From NCBI RefSeq assembly GCF_964355755.1, contig NC_092677.1, positions 20,990,101 to 21,054,100 on the forward strand: a stretch of 64,000 bases of DNA, read 5' to 3'. Source of the stretch: Antedon mediterranea. Lineage: Eukaryota; Echinodermata; Crinoidea; Comatulida; Antedonidae. The translations under genes and the position numbers were made by a program. Under the pieces are notes generated by a model, which was given only the letters and a program-made list of their open reading frames with translations, was not told where the DNA came from and did not search any database. Position 1 is the stretch's first letter, and each line of letters begins with the position of its first letter. Positions 13,201 through 21,849 of the stretch are shown in pieces.

Positions 13201-15004
13201 CATTTGGAGACGTTTTAGACCATTTTGTGATTTTCGAAAAAACTTGTTAACATAAAAACACCAAAGTGCTCAGAATACCTTCAAATCGTATTTTGAGACG
13301 TTTTAGACAATTTTGTGATTTTCGAAAAAACTTGTTAACATAAAAACACCAAAGTGCTTAGAAAAGCTTCAAATCGCATTTGGAGACGTTTTAGACCATT
13401 TTGTGATTTTCGAAAAAACTTGTTAACATAAAAACACCAAAGTGCTCAGAATACCTTCAAATCGTATTTTGAGACGTTTTAGACAATTTTGTGATTTTCG
13501 AAAAAACTTGTTAACATAAAAACACCAAAGTGCTTAGAAAAGCTTCAAATCGCATTTGGAGACGTTTTAGACCATTTTGTGCATTTCGATGAAACTTGGT
13601 TACACAAAAACATCAAAGTGCTTAAAATCACATTTTGAGCATTTCGTTAAAACTTTTCACACAAAAACATCAAAGAGCAAAAAATAGCTTAATATCGTAT
13701 TTAAAAACGTTTTAGACCATTTTGAGCATTTCGACAAAACTTTTTCACACAAAACATCAAAGTGTACAAAATAGCTTCAAATCGCATTTGGAGACGTTTT
13801 AGACAATTTTGTGATTTTCGAAAAAACTTGTTTACATAAAAACACCAAAGTGCTAAGAATAGCTTCCAATCGCATTTGGAGACGTTTTAGACCCTTTTGT
13901 GCATTTCGATGAAACTTGGTTACACAAAAACATCAAAGTGCTTAAAATCACATTAGAAACCGTTTTAGAACATTTTGAGCATTTCGTTAAAATTTTTCAC
14001 AGAAAAACATCAAAGAGCAAAAAATAGCTTAATATCGTATTTAAAAACGTTTTAGACCATTTTGAGCATTTCGACAAAACTTTTTCACACAAAACAACAA
14101 AGTGTACAGAATAGCTTCAAATCGCATTTGGAGACGTTTTAACCCATTTTGAGCATTTCGATAAAATTTTACACACAAAAACATCAAAGTGCACAAAATA
14201 GCTTAATATGGTATTTAAAAACGTTTTAGACCATTTTGAGCATTTCAACAAAACTTTTTCTCACAAAACATCAAAGTGTACAGAATAGCTTCAAATCGCA
14301 TTTGGAGACGTTTTAGACCATTTTGTGCATTTCGATGAAACTTGGTTACACAAAAACATCAAAGTGCTTAAAATCACATTTTGAGCATTTCGTTAAAACT
14401 CTTCACACAAAAACATCAAAGTCCACAAAATAGCTTAATATCGTATTTAAAAACGTTTTAGACCATTTTGAGCATTTCGAAAAAACTTTTCCACACAAAA
14501 CATCAAAGTTTACAAAATAGCTTCAAATCGCATTTGGAGACGTTTTAGACCATTTTGTGATTTTCGAAAAAACTTGTTAACATAAAAACACCAAAGTGCT
14601 CAGAATACCTTCAAATCGCATTTGGAGACGTTTTAGACCCTTTTGTGCATTTCGATGAAACTTGGTTACACAAAAACATCAAAGTGCTTAAAATCACATT
14701 AGAAACCGTTTTAGACCATTTTGAGCATTTCGTTAAAATTTTTCACAGAAAAACATCAAAGAGCAAAAAATAGCTTAATATCGTATTTAAAAACGTTTTA
14801 GACCATTTTGAGCATTTCGACAAAACTTTTTCACACAAAACATCAAAGTGTACAGAATAGCTTCAAATCGCATTTGGAGACGTTTTAACCCATTTTGAGC
14901 ATTTCGATAAAATTTTACACACAAAAACATCAAAGTGCACAAAATAGCTTAATATGGTATTTAAAAACGTTTTAGACCATTTTGAGCATTTCAACAAAAC
15001 TTTT
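8783..15004. repeat. HOR interval, 6222 bp (composite)
   Basis: Longest mark-to-mark interval. It is probably more than one ancestral unit: it contains the 176-bp dimer array at 13.0-13.55 kb and, at 14259, the TTTTTCTCAC mark that normally precedes TTTTTCTCGC by 746 bp (15005). The left part copies 40922 onward. Confidence 0.6.
13023..13550. repeat. 176-bp dimer tandem array, three copies
   Basis: CGTATTTTGAG starts at 13111, 13287 and 13463, exactly 176 bp apart, and the intervening sequence repeats with it. Each unit is two 88-bp monomers, one ending in GCTTAGAAAAGC and one ending in GCTCAGAATACC. The matching locus at 57.8-58.1 kb has two copies, and the one at 53.2-53.4 kb has a damaged pair spaced 122 bp. 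The length is close to a nucleosome repeat, but that link is inference. Confidence 0.87.
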
Positions 15005-17723
15005 TCTCGCAAAACATCAAAGTGTACAGAATAGCTTCAAATCGCATTTGGAGACGTTTTAGACCATTTTGTGCATTTCGATGAAACTTGGTTACACAAA
15101 AACATCAAAGTGCTTAAAATCACATTTTGAGCATTTCGTTAAAACTTTTCACACAAAAACATCAAAGTCCACAAAATAGCTTAATATCGTATTTAAAAAC
15201 GTTTTAGACCATTTTGAGCATTTCGAAAAAACTTTTCCACACAAAACATCAAAGTTTACAAAATAGCTTCAAATCGCATTTGGAGACGTTTTAGACCATT
15301 TTGTGATTTTCGAAAAAACTTGTTAACATAAAAACACCAAAGTGCTCAGAATACCTTCAAATCGTGTTTTGAGACGTTTTAGACCATTTTGTAATTTTCG
15401 AAAAAACTTGTTAACATAAAAACACCAAAGTGCTCAGAATACCTTCACATCGCATTTTGAGACGTTTTAGACCATTTTGTGATTTTCGAAAAAACTTGTT
15501 AACATAAAAACACCAAAGTGCTTAGAAAAGCTTGAAATCGCATTTGGAGACGTTTTAGACCATTTTGTGCATTTCGATGAAACTTGGTTAAAGTGCTTAA
15601 AATCACATTTTGAGCATTTCGTTAAAACTTTTCACACAAAAACATCAAAGAGTAAAAAATAGCTTAATATCGTATTTAAAAACGTTTTAGACCATTTTGA
15701 GCATTTCGACAAAATTTTTTCACACAAAACATCAAAGTGTACAGAATAGCTTTAAATCGCATTTGGAGACGTTTTAGACCATTTTGTTCATTTCGATGAA
15801 ACAAAAACACAAAAACATCAAATTGCACAAAATGGCTTAATATGATATGGGAAAACGTTTTAGACCATTTTGAACATTTCGTTAAAAGTTTTCACAAAAA
15901 AACATCAAAGTCCACAAAATAGCTTAATATCGTATTTAAAAACGTTTTAGACCATTTTGAGCATTTCGAAAAAACTTTTTCACACAAAACATCAAAGTTT
16001 ACAAAATAGCTTCAAATCGCATTTGGAGACGTTTTAGACCATTTTGTGATTTTCGAAAAAACTTGTTAACATAAAAACACCAAAGTGCTCAGAATACCTT
16101 CAAATCGCATTTTGAGACGTTTTAGACCATTTTGTGATTTTCGAAAAAACTTGTTAACATAAAAACACCAAAGTGCTCAGAATACCTTCAAATCGTGTTT
16201 TGAGACGTTTTAGACCATTTTGTGATTTTGGAAAAACTTGTTAACATAAAAACACCAAAGTGCTCAGAATACCTTCAAATCGCATTTGGAGACGTTTTAG
16301 ACCATTTTGTGATTTTCGAAAAAACTTGTTAACATAAAAACACCAAAGTGCTCAGAAAAGCTTCAAATCGCAATTGGAGACGTTTTAAACCATTTTGTTC
16401 ATTTCGATGAAACTTGGTTACACAAAAACATCAAATTGCACAAAATGGCTTAATATGGTATGGGAAAACGTTTTAGACCATTTTGAACATTTCGAGAAAA
16501 CTTTTTCACACAAAACTTCAAAGTGTACAGAATAGCTTCAAATCGCATTAGAAACCGTTTTAGACCATTTTGAGCATTTCGAAAAAAACTTTTTCACACA
16601 AAACATCAAAGTTTACAAAATAGCTTCAAATCGCATTTGGAGACGTTTTAGACCATTTTGTGATTTTCGAAAAAACTTGTTAACATAAAAACACCAAAGT
16701 GCTCTGAATACCTTCAAATCGCATTTTGAGACGTTTTAGACCATTTTGTGATTTTCGAAAAAACTTGTTAACATAAAAATACCAAAGTGCTCAGAATACC
16801 TTCAAATCGTGTTTTGAGACGTTTAAGACCATTTTGTGATTTTCGAAAAAACTTGTTAACATAAAAACACCAAAGTGCTCAGAATACCTTCAAATCGCAT
16901 TTGGAGACGTTTTAGACCATTTTGTGATTTTCGAAAAAACTTGTTAACATAAAAACACCAAAGTGCTCAGAAAAGCTTCAAATCGCATTTGGAGACGTTT
17001 TAAACCATTTTGTTCATTTCGATGAAACTTGGTTACACAAAAACATCAAAGAGCACAAAAGTATTTAAAAACGTTTTAGACCATTTTGAGCATACCGACA
17101 AAACTTTTTCACACAAAACATCAAAGTGTACAGAATAGCTTTAAATCGCATTTGGAGACGTTTTAGACCATTTTGTAGTTTTCGAAAAAACTTGTTAACA
17201 TAAAAACACAAAAGAGCTTCAAATCGCATTTGGAGACGTTTTAGACCCTTTTGTGCATTTCGATGAAACTTGGTTACACAAAAACATCAAAGTGCTTAAA
17301 ATCACATTAGAAACCGTTTTAGACCATTTTGAGCATTTCGTTAAAACTTTTCACACAAAAACATCAAAGTCCACAAAATAGCTTAATATCGTATTCAAAA
17401 ACGTTTTAGACCATTTTGAGCATTTCGAAAAAACTTTTTCACACAAAACATCAAAGTTTACAAAATAGCTTCAAATCGCATTTGGAGACGTTTTAGACCA
17501 TTTTGTGATTTTCGAAAAAACTTGTTAACATAAAAACACCAAAGTGCTCAGAATACCTTCAAATCGCATTTTGAGACGTTTTAGACCATTTTGTGATTTT
17601 CAAAAAAACAACATAAAAACACCAAAGTGCTCAGAATACCTTCAAATCGCATTTGGAGACGTTTTAGACCATTTTGTGATTTTGGAAAAAACTTGTTAAC
17701 ATAAAAACACCAAAGTGCTCAGA

Positions 17724-17730
17724 ATACCTT
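17724..17730. other. Target-site duplication, left copy (ATACCTT)
   Basis: ATACCTT directly precedes the element and is repeated directly after it at 21099-21105. Before it the satellite is in normal register (GCTCAGAATACCTT). The uninterrupted satellite has this 7-mer once. Confidence 0.93.
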
Positions 17731-17737
17731 GTTGAAC

Positions 17738-17992
17738 CCACAAATGTGAAAATGCCCACAAATGTGAAAACAACCACAAATGTGAAAACGCATCACCCAC
17801 AAATGTGAAAACAACCACAAATGTGAAAACGCATCACCCACAAATGTGAAAACAACCACAAATGTGAAAACGCATCAACCACAAATGTGAAAACAGCGCC
17901 CACAAATGTGAAAACGATCATCGCCCACAAATGTGATAACGCCCACAAATGTAAAAAAAAGAGAGACTTTTTCGCCCACAAATGTAAAAAAA
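17738..17992 (+). repeat. Subterminal array, 12 copies of CACAAATGT(G)
   Basis: CACAAATGT begins at 17739, 17757, 17775, 17798, 17816, 17839, 17857, 17880, 17901, 17926, 17944 and 17977. Spacing alternates 18 and 23 bp over much of the array, forming a 41-bp composite (CCACAAATGTGAAAACAA and CCCACAAATGTGAAAACGCATCA forms). The two innermost copies lose the final G and run into poly-A. CACA and TGTG are inverted around AA/AT, so each motif is a near-palindrome. Subterminal repeats of this kind often bind transposase; that role is inferred. Confidence 0.9.
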
Positions 17993-18180
17993 ATCAGATC
18001 AAATTTAATGCTAGATTCAGACAATATCATGATTGTATTGAGTTGTTTGTTCACGATACGTCTGTTAGGGTCGTCGTTAACACGTTGGATTATTATCATT
18101 TGCTGCTCGTGCGCGTGATATTTGCACGTTAACTCGTTTGTTTAATGAACGTAATAGTTCAAGACAATATTTGTTATTTG

Positions 18181-18682
18181 CTGCGCGCGTGCACCATACT
18201 TCAAGGTCAAGACCATGTTATATCATTGTTGCTTCTAGTGTGTGGTTGTTGGCTTACTATTATGTACGTATAGTTATAAGTCGATGTTCGTTATTTTTTT
18301 TGCGCGCGCACACGATACAACAAGGTCAAGGTTAAATTGCTACTTGTATGTAGTGTGTGGTTATTAACTCGTTGGCTTACTGTTATGTACGTATAGTTCC
18401 AAGTCGATGCTCGATTCGATGTTTTTGGGCGCGTACACGATACCTCAAGGTCAAGGTCATATCTATTGCTACTTGTGGTTGTTAACTCGTTGGCTTATTG
18501 TTATGTACGTATAGTTCCAAGTCGATGGTCGATTCGATGTTTTTTGTGCGCGTGCACGATACTACAAGGTCATATATCATTGCTGCTTGAAGTGCAGTTG
18601 GGCTTACTATATTAGTATTATGTACGTATTATAGCTCCAAGTCGATGCTCGGTGTACACGATACTACAAGATCAATGCTATA
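18181..18682 (+). repeat. About 120-bp tandem units in left arm, four plus a partial
   Basis: TATGTACGTAT occurs at 18261, 18384, 18502 and 18619 (steps 123, 118, 117). Each unit has, in order, a GC-rich GCGCGYRCAC-like stretch, CGATAC, CAAGGTCAAGGTCA or a variant, a GTGGTTGTTAACTCGTTGGC segment, the TACGTA palindrome, and AAGTCGATG. A last partial unit (GTACACGATACTACAAGATCA) closes the arm. The units are more diverged from each other than the tip motifs are. Confidence 0.85.
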
Positions 18683-18690
18683 CTCGTCGT

Positions 18691-20237
18691 TCAGTTATTG
18701 CAGTAGTTCCTAATGTTCAATTTTTTTACAAAACTGTAACCACAAGATAATAATACAACAGCTAGAGCAAGAACAACTAATACAAGAATATTTCTTTATT
18801 TTAGAGCGATAAACAAATTGTAACATAGAATAATACCGTAACACCAATATCCAACCAAACATAATACACGATACGATAGTATCAAACTTGTCACGAACAT
18901 GTATTCTATAAAACATACTATGAAATCTATAACAATTATACTAATGGACAAAACTTCCTACTATACTACTATTTACATTCGTGATTTAATCTGATGCTTA
19001 TTGTTTAATCTGTAAATCTATTTTTAGCGGATAATTATAAAGATATACGGAGAATAATATTACCTATTGAATGCATTAAAATTTAACTTTAAGCGCGATG
19101 TTGAAAGGCTATACACACCTGCTCCAACTTAACTATCTCAATATTTGACACGGAGATTGGTAATAATATTAGTCCCATATTTATAAATAATAGATATAAC
19201 TTGCAAGTTATGTAGATAATAAATATTAAAAATTTTCCATTTCTTAAAATGATGAAGAATATACAATTAAGCAAAATAATACTAATTTATGATAATGATA
19301 GATTTGTACTTTTAAATATTTTTTTCAACACAAATATATTGAGCAATAGGCGGATTTACACACAAATAGTAGCTACTGTACCTTAATTTCTGTTTATTCC
19401 TATCCGATATAGTTTAATAATATGTATTTTTTTTGCAATCACATCCTCACCTTTCTGTAAACTTCCAACACAGTTTCGTGTTTACAGTTTCGTCGGTAAT
19501 CACTACAGTTTTAAAATTGATGTTAATTTATATTATTAAACACCATAATTTTACAGAAGTTTAGGTTTAGATTTAGGTTTAAACAAGAACTATTTCTTAC
19601 AAAAAACGCCGCCGTAAACAGATTTATTTATCAACTGGAAAATTATTACTTTATGTTAAACCACAAAAATACATACACAATTGATATAAATACCTTAGTT
19701 TGTCTATGTATTTTTTATAACAAAGGTAAAAGTGAACGAAAGGAAGACCAAGCAAGACCAGAGCTCGACCCAATTAGTCACCTAAATACATTAAAATAAA
19801 TTGGAATTTATTATGTGCCTTGTTATTTATATATACACACCACATACAGTATATCTTTAATTTTGTTAAATAATTTATTTAAATCTTTATGTTTATGTGT
19901 AATTAAAAGGTAGTTCTGATATAAATTAATTAAACACATAAAAGCATTGAATTGATAATGGTGTCAATTTCTATTTCAAGCATAAAACATCAAGGGGTGG
20001 AAATGTCGGGATGTCTTGCCTTAGACATCTTGCTGGGGAATCCCTACTGTGTGTGTACAGACATTAGATTATAGACAATAGAAATAATAATAATAATTTG
20101 TGGATTTTACAGCTTCTTCTTCTTTTAAATTTAATACTGCACACAATATAATAAAAAAAAACACAAACTACAACATTGTCATTATTGTCTACCAACAAAA
20201 TGTCTAATTTCACAGAACTTTCGTTATACATCATCCA
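18691..20237. other. Unique AT-rich core of the foldback element, no gene seen
   Basis: About 1.55 kb without satellite or arm sequence. It is strongly AT-rich with short homopolymers and a small AAT-type microsatellite (about 20083-20097). The longest open frames are under 75 codons, lack recognisable motifs, and on the minus strand at 20064-20288 partly overlap the arm. I cannot exclude short spliced exons, but nothing resembles a transposase. A short hairpin lies at 20008-20044. Confidence 0.7.
20008..20044 (+). other. Small hairpin in the transposon core
   Basis: GATGTCT (20010-20016) pairs with AGACATC (20023-20029) around a six-base loop, and outer GGGAT (20008-20012) could alternatively pair with ATCCC (20040-20044). 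It is less AT-rich than the rest of the core. No known RNA family is recognised; a remnant of another element is possible. Confidence 0.3.
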
Positions 20238-20239
20238 CC

Positions 20240-20640
20240 GACACTGTATAACCTTGACCTTGTAGTATTGTGCACGCGCGCAAAACATCGAACTTCGACT
20301 TGAAACTATACGTACATATCAGTAAGCCAACGAGTTAACAACCACACACCACAAGTAGCAATGGTATACAAGTCATGACCTTTGTAGTATCGTGCACGCG
20401 CACAAAAAACATCGAATCGAACATCGACTTGAACTATACGTACATAACAGTAAGCCAACGAGTTAATAACCACATAACTACATACAAGTAGCAATTTAAC
20501 CTTGACCTTTTAGTATCGTGTGCACGCGCAAAAAAACATCGAACATCGACTTATAAACTATACGTACATAAATAATAGTAAGCCAACAACCGCACACTAG
20601 AAGCAACAATGATATAACATGGCCTTGACCTTGCGCAGCA
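20240..20640 (-). repeat. About 120-bp tandem units in right arm, three plus a partial
   Basis: TACGTACATA at 20309, 20437 and 20561 (steps 128 and 124) marks the units in inverted orientation. Each also carries ACCTTGACCTT or a shortened form, a GTGCACGCGC stretch, and CATCGACTT. One full unit fewer than on the left. Confidence 0.83.
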
Positions 20641-20832
20641 AATAACAAATATTGTCTTGAACTATTACGTTCATTAAACAAACGAGTTAACGTGCAAATA
20701 TCGCGCGCATGAGCAGCAAATTATAATAATCCAACGTGTTAACGACGACCCTAACAGACGTATCGTGAACAAACAACTCAATACAATCATGATATAATGT
20801 TTGTCTGAATCTAGCATTAAATTTGATCTGAT

Positions 20833-21092
20833 TTTTTTTTTTACATTTGTGGCCGAAAAATTCTCATTTTTTTTTACATTTGTGGGCGTTATCACATTTG
20901 TGGGCGATGATCGTTTTCACATTTGTGGGCGCTGTTTATTACATTTGTGGTTGATGCGTTTTCACATTTGTGGTTGTTTTCACATTTGTGGGTGATGCGT
21001 TTTCACATTTGTGGTTGTTTTCACATTTGTGGGTGATGCGTTTTCACATTTGTGGTTGTTTTCACATTTGTGGGCGTTTTTACATTTGTGGG
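20833..21092 (-). repeat. Subterminal array in right arm, 12 copies of ACATTTGTG
   Basis: ACATTTGTG begins at 20843, 20876, 20894, 20919, 20941, 20964, 20982, 21005, 21023, 21046, 21064 and 21082. The spacing series is the mirror image of the left array within one or two bases, so copy number and phase are conserved between arms. Confidence 0.9.
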
Positions 21093-21098
21093 TTCAAC

Positions 21099-21105
21099 AT
21101 ACCTT
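21099..21105. other. Target-site duplication, right copy (ATACCTT)
   Basis: ATACCTT immediately follows GGGTTCAAC and leads back into satellite (CAAATCGTATTTTG). It matches 17724-17730 exactly. Confidence 0.93.
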
Positions 21106-21849
21106 CAAATCGTATTTTGAGACGTTTTAGACAATTTTGTGATTTTCGAAAAAACTTGTTAACATAAAAACACCAAAGTGCTTAGAAAAGCTTCAAATCG
21201 CATTTGGAGACGTTTTAGACCATTTTGTGCATTTCGATGAAACTTGGTTACACAAAAACATCAAAGTGTACAGAATAGCTTCAAATCGCATTAGAAACCG
21301 TTTTAGACCATTTTGAGCATTTCGAAAAAACTTTTTCACACAAAACATCAAAGTGTACAAAATAGCTTCAAATCGCATTTGGAGACGTTTTAGACAATTT
21401 TGTGATTTTCGAAAAAACTTGTTTACATAAAAACACCAAAGTGCTCAGAATAGCTTCCAATCGCATTTGGAGACGTTTTAGACCCTTTTGTGCATTTCGA
21501 TGAAACTTGGTTACACAAAAACATCAAAGTGCTTAAAATCACAGTAGAAACGGTTTTAGACCATTTTGAGCATTTCGTTAAAATTTTTCACAGAAAAACA
21601 TCAAAGAGCAAAAAATAGCTTAATATCGTATTTAAAAACGTTTTAGACCATTTTGAGCATTTCGACAAAACTTTTTCACACAAAACATCAAAGTATACAG
21701 ATAAGCTTCAAATCGCATTTTGAGACGTTTTAAACCATTTTGAGCATTTCGATAAAATTTTACACACAAAAACATCAAAGTGCACAAAATAGCTTAATAT
21801 GGTATTTAAAAACGTTTTAGACCATTTTGAGCATTTCAACAAAACTTTT

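Larger units (their letters stand above)
1..17730. repeat. Satellite array, left block, about 78-88 bp monomers
   Basis: Continuous head-to-tail satellite with no unique sequence. Monomers share GTTTTAGACCATTTTG and ACATCAAAG/ACACCAAAG blocks. Visible classes include an 88-bp type (GATTTTCGAAAAAACTTGTT then ACATAAAAACACC; spacing 88 bp between 121, 209 and 297), an 87-bp type (AGCATTTCGAAAAAAC then TTTTTCACACAAAAC), a type with GCATTTCGATGAAACTTGG of about 78 bp, and types with CATTTCGTTAAAAC or CATTTCGAGAAAAC. All monomers are in one orientation; I saw no inversion. The array runs off the left edge. No gene is supported: the stop-free stretches of 60-85 codons on the minus strand recur wherever the same monomers recur. 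Nested periods are listed separately. Confidence 0.97.
17731..18690 (+). repeat. Left inverted arm of the foldback element
   Basis: Reads inward as tip GTTGAACCCACAAATGT, 12-motif array to about 17990, a single-copy stretch (AAATTTAATGCTAGATTCAG onward) to about 18180, then an array of 120-bp units ending near 18690. The reverse complement of the right arm follows the same order, including AACACGTTGGATTATTATCA against its near-match and TTGTTCACGATACGTCTGTT. The arms differ by small indels and by one inner unit. Reading frames seen in both arms as mirror images follow from the inverted repeat and are not genes. Confidence 0.88.
17731..21098. mobile_element. Foldback DNA transposon, non-autonomous, 7-bp target duplication (Galileo-like architecture)
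   Basis: A 3368-bp insertion in the satellite, bounded by ATACCTT direct repeats and starting GTTGAACCCACAAATGT, with the reverse complement at its right end. The arms are long inverted repeats, about 960 bp left and 860 bp right, each with a tip array of 12 CACAAATGT motifs and an inner array of roughly 120-bp units. The core of about 1.5 kb shows no reading frame near transposase length on either strand, so this copy is probably mobilised in trans or dead. Long arms with internal tandem repeats define foldback elements. Among these, Galileo of Drosophila (P superfamily) is known for 7-bp duplications, whereas FB/MULE-type elements give about 9 and hAT 8. P-superfamily membership is therefore a suggestion; Dada-like elements (6-7 bp) are an alternative. 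Confidence 0.88.
20238..21098 (-). repeat. Right inverted arm of the foldback element
   Basis: On the minus strand it repeats the left arm from tip to inner units: GTTGAACCCACAAATGTAAAA, the 12-motif array, the single-copy stretch with AACGTGTTGGATTATTATAA, then three plus partial 120-bp units. It is about 100 bp shorter than the left arm, mainly because one inner unit is missing. The tip differs from the left tip at one base (TGTA for TGTG). Confidence 0.87.
15005..21849. repeat. HOR unit, 3470 bp net, interrupted by the foldback element
   Basis: Mark-to-mark interval of 6845 bp, which is 3470 bp once the element and one target copy are subtracted. The uninterrupted twin is 25866-29335, also 3470 bp. 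Confidence 0.82.

Noticed and set aside
17793-18335. Several open frames of 60-81 codons in the left arm, mirrored in the right arm at 20496-21167
   Set aside because: They lie in the tandem motifs of the inverted arms and are mirror images by construction; low-complexity products with no recognisable motif.
19560-19590. Telomere-like TTAGG/TTTAGG motifs
   Set aside because: Only two or three degenerate units (TTTAGGTTTAGATTTAGG), not a tandem array.
19692-19799. Possible coding remnant in the core, about 35 codons ending in TAA at 19797, with a charged stretch
   Set aside because: Too short, with no in-frame start that stands out and no recognised motif. It could be chance in AT-rich DNA.
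20008-20044. tRNA or tRNA-derived SINE
   Set aside because: The hairpin is short; no A and B box arrangement or cloverleaf could be drawn.
17731-21098. hAT or piggyBac assignment for the insertion
   Set aside because: The duplication is 7 bp, not 8, and it is not TTAA. The tips do not start with the usual CAG-type or CCC-type ends, and the arms are far longer than is usual in those groups.
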